Of a stretch of DNA of 64,000 nt, positions 45,801 through 59,400 are shown one piece after another. Positions within the stretch are counted from its first letter, which is position 1. Every line of letters starts with the position of its first letter. The position numbers were made by a program, and so were the translations under genes. This DNA is from Glandiceps talaboti (Eukaryota; Hemichordata; Enteropneusta; Spengelidae). The notes under the pieces were generated by a model that was given only the letters and a program-made list of their open reading frames with translations, ran no database searches and had not been told where the DNA came from. Where the stretch lies: positions 248,001 to 312,000 of the forward strand of contig NC_135550.1 in the NCBI RefSeq assembly GCF_964340395.1, written 5' to 3'.

Positions 45801-48800
45801 AGCATTTCCTTTTTATGGTCTAACTGCTCTTGCATGCTTGTCATTGTTTGTTTTTGTTCATGTATCTGAGAAAAGAAGTATTTCTGACTGCTGGAAAGCT
45901 CATCTTGTAACTCATCATATTCTATCTTCATCCTTTTAATTTCATTTTCTTTGACATTGAGGATTTGTTCATAATCAAAAAGCTTGTTGACCTTCTCTGT
46001 CATCATCGCCTTCACATTTTCCATTTCAGAATTTTGGACTTTGAGATCATTTTCTTTCGCAAGTTTCTCACCTGTCAGTTGTTCTATTTGTACCTGCTTG
46101 GCTTGAAGGTCATTTTGAGTAAAGATCAGCTGATTTTCCATCTCCTTAAGACTTTTCTCAGCTTTTTCGCAATTGTCCTTGCTCTCTGTCAGCTGTGTCA
46201 GCAAGTTCTGTTTTTCAGTTTTGATACCTGTCTGCAACTTTTCTAGATTGTCTTTGTTGGCCAAAAGCTCATTGGTCATTTGACTCAAAGTATCTTGGGT
46301 GCTGTGTAACTCTGCAGTGATGTCCAGCTTGTCTTGTCTCAAGGTAGCTATGAGAGCATCAGAATTCTTTACAGTGCTGTCATTAGTCTTTTGCAATTCA
46401 TGCAAACACTCTTTTGTTGAGTCAAGTTCAGACTGCTTGCCTGGCAAATAGAAACAGATTTATGTGATTGCAATTAAACAACAATCTTTATATATTATGA
46501 ATACAGTCCAGAGGAATATGTATTCAAAGTTTAGATCTTCAAGATGCATTTAACTTGCCATTAGAAGACAGACATATTAAGTTGAATGGTTTCATTATTT
46601 GAATTTAGATTTCCAAGATACATATGCACATGTTATAGGACACAAACATACAATATAATATTGTGTTGAATATTGTCATTGTCGCAATTCAAGTTCAGAT
46701 TTCCAAGGTACTTGTAACTTGATTACCTTGCCGGTATGAGACAATTAAGTTGAACATTTTCATTATATTTGAAATTTTCACTTACTTGTCAATCCATCTG
46801 TCAATTCCTTGTGTTCAGCTTTCAGTTTGTCAAATCCAGCTACCAATGTATCTAGTTTTGTTGTCAGTGTTGTCACTTCAAGACTTCTATCTTCAAATAT
46901 TTGCTTTAAGTCTGATTTCACATCCTGAAGTTGTTGTGCTTGATCTTCATTGAGTTTCACAAGTTTGGCTTTCTCATTAGTTGCAGCCTCACATTCTTGT
47001 CTCAGCTCAGTGCTCGTCTGGATCAATTGATCACACTGCTGCTTCAGTTGATTATTCTTGCCTCTGAGGGCAGTCAGCCGTTCCATGAAGTCTTCAATAT
47101 CTTCAGCACTGTTGTCTAGGTTGAAACGAGCTTCTGCTAGTTGTCCCTGCACTTCACTCAATTCTTTGTCCTTTCCTGCTAATTTTGTTTCCAAATCATT
47201 GATCAGAGATGATGATTTGTCACCAGACATTTTCAGATCCTCATTAAGTTTACAAATCTCATCTCTGAGAGACTCATTCTCCCCAGTTGTCTTGGCACTC
47301 TCTTCTTTCATCTTCTCCATCCTTGTCATCATGTTATTGATTTCATCTGTTTGCTGTTGACAGCGCTGTTCAAGTTGCTGCAGCTTAGTGTTAAACTCTT
47401 CTATTAATGTATTCTTCTCTTCCACCTCTAATACACTAGTTTCAAGCTGTAACTGAAGAGTTCTTTGTTGCTGGTTGAGGTCCTCCATAGTCTTCTCATG
47501 GGCAGCTCTTGTGGCTTTCAGAGTGTTTTCCATATCTTGCAATTGTTCCTGGAGACATTGCATTTCTTTTTTTTTAATCTCCATCTCACGATGTTTCTCA
47601 TCAAGGTTATTTCTGAACTGGTCACGCTGCTTACTTAGCTCTTCACCATGTTTTTGTTCATCAGCTGTGGCATCTTTCAGAGCTTTGACCACTTCTTCCA
47701 AAGTTAAGACATGTTCCTTCAGCTTATCTCCTTCTGCTGTCTTCTTACTGATCTCACTCTCAGCTGTTTCTAGTTTATCTTTCAGTTGCTGACACTCCTT
47801 GCTGAGTTCATCCACAATCACTTCCCTATCCCGGACACTATTCTTTAAGTTCTTGACAACCATTTCTTGCTGTTGGACCTGCTGTTTCAGTGTCTGTATC
47901 AGCTCTCTATGCTCTTCACAATCTCTATTCTTCTTATCAAGTTCTGCTTGTGCCTGGTTGAGTTCATCCTTTATCTGTTTAATTTGACTATCTTTTTCTT
48001 TAGTTGAGGATTTCAATGATTCCACGGTAGCTTCAAACTGTTCAACCTGTTTTCCATAGCTGTTGACACAGTCATCCTTATCTTCTATGTCCATCTGCAG
48101 TAAGTCTAACTTACTCTGCATCTTTTGGTGTTCATCAGTGACATACTGCATTTTGCCTTTCATTTGCTCTACCTCTGCTGTCTTTTTCCTCAAGAGATCT
48201 TCTTGTTTTTCCTTTTCAGTTTGCAGTGTTGTTAGCTGGTTGTTTAACTCAGTTATTTCCTGATTCATTTTCTGTACAGACTTGTCAGCTGACTTTTGTG
48301 TATCACCCATCTCAGCTCTCAGAGCTTTGAGTTCTTCGTTTTTGATAGACAGGGCTGAGGAACTTTGTTTTGAACTCTCTTGCAATGTCAGATTGCTCTT
48401 TTCCAGTTCCTGTATGGTTGTGTTCATATTACAAACAGTTGTATCAAACTTGCTTTGTAACTGTTCCAACTCCTTAACAGTTTGTGTAAGTTCGATGTCT
48501 TTGGCTTTCACAGATTCCTGATTTTGATCCAGCTGGTCTTTCACCAAAGTCAACTCCATTTCAAGTTTACCAATGTCCTGTTCAGCATTCATGAATTTCT
48601 TCTGTAGGTCATCCATTTCTTTCTCACTGCCACCAATTTTCATAGTCAATTCATTGATCTCTGCCTTTTGATTGCTGACAAGTATTTTAGCTTGTTCAAG
48701 TGCCAATTTCATATTCTGAACTTCACCCAGCAGACCCTCTCTCTCTGCATTATTGTCTGTCACAACCTTAGCCAGTGATGTCATTTCACTGGTCTTCTCT

Positions 48801-49451
48801 AGAAGCTGACTCTCTACTCTGAACACTGTATCTTTCAAACTATCGATTACACCTGTGATCAGAGAAAAATAAACAAATGAAATTTTTATTTACATAATCA
48901 TAAATTTTCCAAGCGTGACTTTCATTTTAAGTTAAAGTGACACAAGCTGAGTTTATAAGCTTCTTACTCAAGTGAAAATACTTAACTAAAATCACATTCC
49001 AATAAAATGTTAAAGTTAATACATGTCTTCTATAACATTACAACAGTTACTGTCTACTGGCATTGTTTTAATAGAATAGTTGACTATAAAGTAGAGATTT
49101 CTTGAATTTCTTTTTATATGTATTCTAAATAGCATCATTGGACCATTTTGAGTTGCATCTTAATATCAGGTTTGAATTCAGTCAATTGCAAGTGGTGGTT
49201 AAGTGTGCTTCAGTAAACACAATATGACGAGTACCTTTTATAATTTTGCAAAAACTACACTCAAATACATGTAAACTCTGCTTGTGCCCCTTTTAATGTC
49301 CAATACAAGAGTCATAACTGCTCATTGAAGTCAGTTAATCCTTTTCTATGCAAAAAATAATCCTAGTACAAAATTCAAATCATATTACGGAAAAATTAAA
49401 GTGGACTGATATGATTAGGGGGGGGGGAGGGGTTATGTTATGTTTTAGTCT

Positions 49452-49486
<35 letters not shown>

Positions 49487-49502
49487 TTAGCTCCATCTAC
49501 TG

Positions 49503-49560
<58 letters not shown>

Positions 49561-52500
49561 AGGGTTCATACATTTAAAGCAAAACAAAATTCCAGGACTT
49601 TCCAGGGTTTTTTCGTCAGTTTTCCAGGGGTATTCATATTGATTTTGGCCATTTTCCAGGGGTGTTGACACTAAAGTATATTTTTGAATGACATCTAATT
49701 GTCTGATGTGGACGAGAAAAAATTAACAACAGTTCCCATAATATGTCACAAAACATTTAAAAGACAATCGACACTTTGCAAGATGTTGGTTTCAAAACCA
49801 TGTTTGCATGCTAAGATTAACGGAGAAACATCTGTCCTACCCCCTAAGTAGCCGTTTTGTCAAGCTGGTACATTGATCGTGTAAGATTGAGTCGCAGCAT
49901 TTGTCAGTCTAATTCAGACATATCCAGAAAAATAAATTAAAAACTAAAGTTTGTCCTCGTTATTGTATGGTTTGATGATTTTCAAGTCACCTAAAATAAT
50001 TTTTTTCTTCAAAATTTTGAATGAAAACGTCATTTACGTTACGAAAATTCGAGCTATGAATAACTAAATACATTCATCGCTTGCGTCTCGATGTTTATGT
50101 ACGGATGCCATGAGTTGCGGAACATCGCGATTTCTCAACTCAACTTGACCATTGACGTATGTTACTGTACCGACAACATAAAACAGTAGTTTATTCTTTT
50201 AGAATGTGTAACACAAATACCCATTTATCGAAGACATAAAAGTCACAACCGTACTTCCACAACCCGGAAATTCAACTGCACTTCCCTAGGCCCTAGCCCT
50301 AGTATTGCCATGCCTGAGCTTGTAGTATGTCGACTCGTGCGCTGAACTTGTAACAATTTCTAATCGTAGTTGATGATGCTTTGATACTCGCTACAATGTT
50401 ACGATAATCTTGCTAACAGACCTACTGTTACCCCTGGCCGGGACTGTTACAATATCATGTCCCTGAAATGACGACTGGGAGATGGAATAGCAATATACGC
50501 AAGATCGAAACAAACACTGCGGTGCCCATTCAACTACGCATAGGCATGGTCTGGTTTTCGCCATTTCACATTTACGAGATTCAATATTAATCGATCGATT
50601 GGTCATGATCATTTTCCAGGGTTTTCCAGGGGTAGGGCACATTTTCCAGGGTTTTCCATGGAGGGTTTGAAATTCCAGGGTTTTCCAGGACTGTACGAAC
50701 CCTGTGTAACTACTACTACTACTATTATTATTATCATTATTACAATGAATGTTAAAATCTCAGCTGAAAATAATGAAACCAAAATGTTTCCTAAACTTAA
50801 AATGCACCCAAAGAAAACAATGGTACATGTTAATTTATCACTTGTTTTAAACATTTTTACAAGTTTTCTTTTTAAATATTGTTTGAATTTGATGTGTAGT
50901 TAAACATTTTGCATTCTTCAACAAGACAATACAGTAAAATCGGAATCTATTTTGTTCACATATGCAGGCTGTTAGATTAATCTATTCTGTGAATGGACAT
51001 AGTTTTCTCAGTGAAACATGCACATACATGTACAATGTATCAACCTATTACATCACTTGTATACCTGACTGTCTATTTTTACCTCCTTTGTTTATCTGAA
51101 ATTGTTTGACATCCTGTGTTAGATGCACAAAGAAATACCACCAAAGATGTATGTCACTGAGAAATAAGTACTCATAGTAGAGTAGATATGTGCTCATTTT
51201 ATTGTTTACCTTTTCAGTTCTTTTTAAAAAAAATGAAAATGATAGAATTTATATGTAAAATTGAAGGAGTGGTTGTAGAATATAGTCTGCCATCGAGAAC
51301 AGTTGCTATTAAAGTGTAGCGTTAAAGAGAAGCACTACTTTGAAGTATGTAACTGAAGAATGTATCATTGTATGGTACACGCACACATTGCTTTGGCACT
51401 ACTAACTCCCTTTTTATAGGAAGAAAGCTTAGTACGGCAGCCATGTTTGACACATCCATGTACATAAATGCACGATTGAAAGAAATTTTCGCTCAAAGTT
51501 TGAGCAAAATCAACTACATGTGTTTCTGAAGTGAATTCAAGCTGATAGCTGCAAAATTTGTATGATAAAATGTTGTCTACGCAAAAATCTGAACTGTTTG
51601 TTTGTATGACTCACCATGCATCTGTACAATATATAGCATATCTGAACATGGATGATCTGAACTACAAATGTACTAACTTTGAAACAGATTCCTTGGAATG
51701 AAGGTGTGAGGCTTGAGGCTTGCAGTAGTACATCGTGGCTTATGTGCTCAAGGGTTTGAGTGCTGTAATATCTGATATGAGAACATTGATAGTAACACTA
51801 CATATGTCTTGAAATGGGAAAATATTCTGTGCCAGACAGAGACAGCACAGCAATCAACACGACCACACATATTTGAATTCGTCTCGCAAGCTTTCCAAAC
51901 CTTCAAGTTACTGAATGAAGTTCCTGACTGAAGAGAAATTCAGAATGTTGTTTGTTTGAAACCTGCTGTCCTGAAACCATGTACTGGCACAGGGATTACT
52001 GTGTTCTGCAGAAAATGTAATACCTGGATTTACTTGCACGAAAATGACCTGTGTTGATCATCACGAATGAAGGAGCTGTTGCAGTTATTCAACACCTTTC
52101 AAATTGAATGGACTATTACCCCACTGTTTACAACTCGGTCTCATCTTAACGTTAATGTGTAATTATGAACATTTGCTAAGAACTATACATGCAGAATATA
52201 ACGAAATATCATCTTCAGGAGTTCTTGTCAAAAGCTACTAGACCAGGACTAGTGCAAATTGAAATCCACTAGTCCTGCTTGGAAATTTAGTCCTCATTTA
52301 GTTTCTTGTAAACTCTGTTTACATACATACGTACACACATAGTTCTTTATAAATCTGGAAAATAGAGGAGCTGTCTCATTTACATAATAATTTGCATATC
52401 ATTAACATATTTGCAGAGTTCAAAATTGAATATAGGATCTACAATGGCTCATACATACAGGTACCAATGTAAATGGGGGGGGGGGGGAGTCTAAAGAATT

Positions 52501-53366
52501 TATTTCAGTTTGAATGATGTTATTAAACACAATTAATAATATCATAGATTTATCATGTAAAAGGTCCTGGAATAAGATTGACTCATGACACAAATTTGAG
52601 GTCGTTTAACTTGTTAGTTCCCCCAGCATAACGACATAGACTTGGCCTTAGTCTCATGTGTATATATGATACAAATAGGTACCCATGTTAAACCATACCA
52701 TTGGCCTAAAGTCTTAAGAATTTATTTCAGTTTGAATGATGTTACCACATTTGATAATATCATAATTTATTATGTAAAACGTCCTGGAATAAGATTGAGG
52801 TCGTTTAACACAGTAGTTCCCCAGCAGAATGATGTAGACTTGGCCTCTCATGCATAAATACATGATACAATAGGTTGTCTAGTTCCTATATGATATTGTT
52901 GCAATTTACACCTCTGCTCAGACGGTTAGAGACCACTTTTGGCATCCAGACTAACAAATAGGTACCCATGTTAAACCATGCCATTGGCCTAAAAACCACT
53001 GAGTAGTTGTTGGATTCATATCATAAATGATTCAGTACAATAAAATAAAAGTTTTCAGTTTAGCTTTATACAATTGATCTTGAAAGGGGAATTTTATCCT
53101 AAATATTTGCCGGATATAGTGTTTACTTGGACGTTATCACTTAGCTTTCTGAGCAGATTGCATCTCTCAAGTAACCTGTTTGTGGTTGCTGTTTTATCTC
53201 TTTCAGTGTTAACACACAGTGCTTTGTGGAGTATTTGGAGTAAGCGTCTATTTTAATGTGTTTTGTCTGTTGTTTGTTTTGGTATGGATTATTTTTTATA
53301 ATCTGAAATAAAGTGATAATAATAATAATAACCTGGACACTCATCATTTACCAATTTACCCAGCTA

Positions 53367-53437
<71 letters not shown>

Positions 53438-56400
53438 ATATATATATATATATATATATAACTCGGTGAGTATCAAACTGCTAAGACAGTGCTCTATACC
53501 GCAGTGGCAGAGCGTAATAGTTTTGGTAGTACTGGAACTCTTTCTTGGATGTAACTCGGAGTTTCACGCATGGTGCGATCATCAGACACTCTGAGGCCTA
53601 CTCTCTGGGTGTGCTGTATATATAGAGTGTAGACAATAGAAATACCATCACTATTGTCTGTGTCGGTGGGTAGGTGCTGTATGTGTGGAGGTGTTGGTTG
53701 TTATTGTGTGAGTTATTGGGTGCGGACAAGTAAGTGTTGGCGGGTTGTTACATGTTGGGCTTTGATGTTCCGTTAGTTAACGGGTTTAGTTTAGGTGATA
53801 GATGCTCTATTGAAGTTGGACAAATAAAACTTATTCTCGTGTCGGCATTTGGATATCAACTCAGTTCTTTTGTTTAGTGTGGAGCTTTTGTCTGCTTTAA
53901 TAATAGTTAGTTTTTCGGTTAAACACAGGTTGCATCGTTTTGTTTTATTGGTGTATGCTTGGGCTTTCTTGCTGATGGACCAGGATACGGAAAAAGGCTC
54001 ATTGTTTCTTTTCAGTTTCCAAATGTGTTTTGATAGTTCTGTGCTGTTTTCGTGTTTTTCATGTTTGAATGACTGTTTGTGGTTGGCGTATCTCTGTTTG
54101 AAGTTGTTCTCTGTTAGACCGATATATACTTTTGTTTGTTTTCCGTGGACGGTGGCTTGGTATACGATGTTTTCCGTTTGGCATTCGCCGTTCAGAGGGC
54201 AGGTGTCTTTCTGTCTGCAATTGCAAGGTTTTTGAGTGGGTTTAGTTTCGCTGTTGGAGATGGTGGCGTTATGCGCTTTGATTATGGTAGCCATGTTTGG
54301 CATGCAGCTATATCAAAGCGCATAACGCCACCATCTCCAACAGCGAAACTAAACCCACTCAAAAACCTTGCAATTGCAGACAGAAAGACACCTGCCCTCT
54401 GAACGGCGAATGCCAAACGGAAAACATCGTATACCAAGCCACCGTCCACGGAAAACAAACAAAAGTATATATCGGTCTAACAGAGAACAACTTCAAACAG
54501 AGATACGCCAACCACAAACAGTCATTCAAACATGAAAAACACGAAAACAGCACAGAACTATCAAAACACATTTGGAAACTGAAAAGAAACAATGAGCCTT
54601 TTTCCGTATCCTGGTCCATCAGCAAGAAAGCCCAAGCATACACCAATAAAACAAAACGATGCAACCTGTGTTTAACCGAAAAACTAACTATTATTAAAGC
54701 AGACAAAAGCTCCACACTAAACAAAAGAACTGAGTTGATATCCAAATGCCGACACGAGAATAAGTTTTATTTGTCCAACTTCAATAGAGCATCTATCACC
54801 TAAACTAAACCCGTTAACTAACGGAACATCAAAGCCCAACATGTAACAACCCGCCAACACTTACTTGTCCGCACCCAATAACTCACACAATAACAACCAA
54901 CACCTCCACACATACAGCACCTACCCACCGACACAGACAATAGTGATGGTATTTCTATTGTCTACACTCTATATATACAGCACACCCAGAGAGTAGGCCT
55001 CAGAGTGTCTGATGATCGCACCATGCGTGAAACTCCGAGTTACATCCAAGAAAGAGTTCCAGTACTACCAAAACTATATATATATATATATATATATAGC
55101 TTGGCAGGTGGTAATTAACAAGACACTTAGTTACTTTAAAAACAGTTTTGTTTCCAAGTGCTTTTTTATGGTACGAGAGAAATCATTTGATGGAGTGGTT
55201 GTGTACACTATTGAATATTCCTTATGTTTCATTATTTCCATCTTTGCCAACATATTTCAGTAAGCTTTATTTGGTGACAATTCTCATTTTCCAGTATTAA
55301 ATGAAGAAGAAAATCCACCTATATAATGGCATTTAAATGTTTTTAACCAAAACTCATGTACTATGAAACATCCACCCAACCAAAATAATTAGTAAGTTTA
55401 TTAGATGTTATAAACATTGCACAGCAGTGCTGCCAGATTCAGTGGAATATTAGTTTCAAAACAAAGAAGTGTCTTGTTAATTATCAGATGAAGTCCCTCT
55501 GTGTGGAGAACAATTTATCTGGTGGTTTACTAATTAGGTGCCCGGGTTTATTGATGCCACCACTGTAATGTAACGAATTTGCAGTTATGGATTATACAAC
55601 ACATCATCACTCAAGTGGGGGTATTGCAAAATGACAGCCTTACTCGTATTTTGATCCAGTAGGTTTTGACAAGAATTTTTAACTCCCGGTGTGGATGTGT
55701 GTGTAAATAACTTGTAAATAACTAAGTCAAAAACCGCTGGGTCGATTGTCATGATATTTGGTGGGTGTATTACCTGGGTGTGTGATTTGGGTAAAAAAGA
55801 GAAGATTTTTGGTCAAAAAACTTAAACTCAAAAACTACATGGCAGATTGGTCTGATATATGATGAGAACATTCTTTGGGATGTTTAGACTAAGAATTATT
55901 CATGACATAATGATCCCATCAGTGATATGCATCACACAATCAATGCTACAGGCGGATGAGACTACTACTTAGTGGGTAGAACAGAATATACAGGATTCAT
56001 CATACTAATTTAGACATATCCGGTAAACAAATAAAAAAATAAAGAATGTCCTCAATATTATACGATTTGATCCGAATATATTTAAAAGTCACTTAAAGCG
56101 GATTTCTTTCCATTTTACATAACAAAATTATGGGCTATGAATAACTGAATATGTTAATACATGCGTCGCAAATGTTTATGTGTGGCGCTACATAGTATGT
56201 GTTGCCAAACGTCGTGATTTATCAATTCAACTCGATGGTTTAGGAATCTTATTAAACAAACATAAAAAAGTAGTTATTCTTTTACAACATGTAAAATAAA
56301 TTTCAATTATCGCCAATATAAATGTGAAAACCATATTTCCACAACCCAGAAATTCAACTGCACTATGCCATCAGTGGTCTGTACCGTATGTCGAACTTTC

Positions 56401-59400
56401 AAATAGTGTAGCAATTTCTAGGGGTAGCGTGATACTTGATGCAATGTTACGATAATCGTGCTAACAGACCTACTGTTACAATATTGCAATGCATGACTAT
56501 GTTATGTCACATCATGTGATGACCGGAGTATGGTATCAATATACATCAAAACAAACATCGTGGTGCCCGGTGAACTGTATTCGCACATTCTATGGGTGAA
56601 GCATGTCATGGAACAATCCTTTGACTGTCTGGGTTATTGAGAATTTTTATTCACCAGTGTGGCAAAAGACTTTGGAAATAGTTTTCGCCATTTCACATTT
56701 AAAGGAGTGTTTTGAATCATATGGATCGGTGGCTAGAGCACAGACAGAAATGTCAATCAATTGCGCAACACTCATTTTCCAGGGGTAGGGAGCATTTTTC
56801 CAGGGAGGGTTTGAAATTCCAGGGTTTTCCAGGACTGTGTGAACTCTGCTGATAAAATGACCACTAACCCAATGAACCGTTTCAGTATGCAAATAAACCT
56901 GATTATTATCAAATTTAAAACATTAATTGTCAGATGCAGTTGTATTTTACCAAACAACATTTTTAAGCCTACTGTAAGTTTCCATGGAAACAGCTATCCT
57001 ATTTTTGTTACAACAGATACCACTGACTCATACATGACAAAAATAAAGAATTTTTAAAAACATTTTGTATTATACTTTTTACATGTTTGTCAAATTTTAG
57101 AAAAATAATCTGCATATTATGGTGATTTTGGTTACCGTGGTAACATTTACATAAAAAGACCCTTTTTTTGAGCCACCATAACAAACTACCTCACATAGGG
57201 TGGTCAATTTGCAAATAAAATTGACTATTATTAAAATTATCATATATTATTTAATAAATATTTTAATTCATTTTAGATATTATAGAAATAACATAATTTT
57301 CAATAAGTGAATAACTGTTGAATGATAACAGTAATCATGTAAAGAACAGCCATTAATATCACACTTTATATCAGTACCTTGCATTTTACTCTCTTTCTCC
57401 ATCTTAGATTTCAGTAAGTCTTCGAATTCTTTTTTCTTTAGTTCCAACTCTTTGTCCTTATCTTGTAATGTCTTCAGAGTTTCTTCCTGTGTTTTATTGG
57501 AAGTACTAGTTTGACAAAAGAGTATGCAGAATCAGTGAAGACATTGTTAATGATTTGGATCAAAATTTCTATCATGACTTAACAGTAATGATACATATGT
57601 ATTGTGATATGAACATTGTAATTCACACTTACATTGAATTGTTGAAAATTCTGTTGAGTTGTTGAACTACATTACCAGTATGAGAAAATATTTGGGTACC
57701 TTTGTCACAAAATCTCTCTTGTTCAAGAAAAAATGCAATATAAATAAATGCAAAACAATTGGTACATATTTGCAAACTTACACTTTAGCTGATTCCAATT
57801 CTTTGTTTGAGGCTTCTGTCTGTTGCAGTCTCTCCCTAAACTTGTACACTTCTTTCTCAGAGTTCTCCAACTTGTCAAATAGATCTGTAGCTTCAGCAGC
57901 TTTTAGGTCAGCTAATTTACAAGCTTTACTATAGTCAACTTGTAAAGTTTTACTTTCTTGCACTAGGCTGGCTACTCTGGACTGCAGCAGTTCCATTTTG
58001 TGAGATGAGGAGGATATCACTTCTTCGTTTTCACATTCTTTCTGTTGGATGGATTCCTCAAGCAAAGATTTTTCTCTCTGAAGTTGTTTGTATTTAGCTT
58101 TTAATTCATTGTGATCTCTTTTCTCTGCTTTCAACTGCTCTTCTTTGTGACTGAGATGACCTTTAACCTGTTCAAGATCATTCAATGAAGTGTCCAGTTC
58201 TGTGCATTTCATGTGAAGTTCTTCCGACTTTATGGAAAGCTCTTCATCTTTTGACTTCCCTGCTGTCAGTTTGTCTGACTCCACACTCTTCATCTTATTT
58301 TCAAGATCCAAAATCATCTTCTGCATTGCATTTTTCTGCTCCTGCATTTCTTTTCCTTTTGTCAACAAACTGTCATCTTTGCTTTTGATAGCTTTGTTGA
58401 AATGCTCATTCTGTTCTTTCAACTGAATATTTGTTTGCTGAATCTTCTGTGTCTCTGTCTTTTCCTGATCAAGTTGCCTGGTTAGGTTGGTGATTTTGTC
58501 CTCAAGCTGTGTAATGTTGAACTTCATTTCATTCATCTGGCCCACATGTTTACTGCCTTCATCTGCAAGGGATTGTTGCACTTCAGAAATATGTTTGCTC
58601 AGTGAAAATATCTCCTTTTCTTTACTTTCTATAATTTGTTGAGAGTTTTCTTTAGCTGTTTTCAATTCAGCATGTATTCTTTGTAGCTCAGCCTTTTCAG
58701 AATCCTTCTGCTCAATCTGTTTCTGTAATTCCAGATTCTTTTCTTCACTACTAAGCATGGTGTCTTTTACCTTTTCAAGATCATATTTTAGTTTCTCTAA
58801 TTCAGCTACAGCACTTTTCTGGGTGTCTTTCCATTCATTACTTTCTTTGTGTGATGTCTCCAAATCTTTCTTGCGCTCTTCCAATTCAACCATTAATTGT
58901 CCATTGGTGGCCTCAGAAACATCCAACTTTGCCTTTAGCTCATTCAGATTTTGCTCATGCTTCTTCACAATATCAAGTGCAGACGAATGTTTGGTGTCAA
59001 GTTCACTATTTTGTGCTTTCAGATTTGCAAGTGTTGCTCTCATATCTCTAATTTTATCTTCACATTGAGACTTAACGCTTTCCAGTTCAAGATCTTTGTC
59101 AAGCATTTTTCCTTTGAAGTCACACACCACATTATCACTCTGTTTTAAGTCGTGTTTGGTTTTGGCTAACTGTTTCTCTAAGTTGCTCAGTTTACAATCA
59201 CTATCTTCCAACTTCCCTATTATACCATTCTTCTCTCTATCAATGTCAGCAATCTTCTTGTTCAACTCAACCACAGCTGCATCATGAGTTTTCTTTATTT
59301 CATCTGCACTCTTCATCCTATATTCAGATTCCTGTATCTTCTTTTCCAGCTGTCGGTTTTGTAGCTCTGACTTTTCCAACTTGCTCTGAACATTGTTTAA

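Larger units (their letters stand above)
53461..55077. mobile_element. Palindromic pair of Penelope-like element 3' halves
   Basis: Two 766-bp arms (53517-54282 and 54312-55077) are inverted copies with a 29-bp spacer. I found no difference between them when comparing the encoded proteins and the flanking text. Each arm holds the GIY-YIG endonuclease end of a Penelope-like retroelement plus its 3' terminal region with a hammerhead ribozyme motif. The 5'-truncated ends face each other and the 3' ends point outwards into TA repeats. The left arm is followed by 56 extra bases (53461-53516) absent from the right. RT is missing. It lies inside the 8.5-kb intron of the coiled-coil gene. Confidence 0.9.

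Noticed and set aside
54297-54330. Start codons at 54297 (+) and 54303 (-) as true starts of the two Penelope ORFs
   Set aside because: They lie in the 29-bp spacer at the palindrome centre. The frames are 5'-truncated pieces of a larger RT-endonuclease protein.
42723-59287. Many plus-strand ORFs rich in Ser, Phe and Cys opposite the coiled-coil exons
   Set aside because: They are antisense shadows of Glu/Lys/Gln-rich coding sequence, which is poor in antisense stops.
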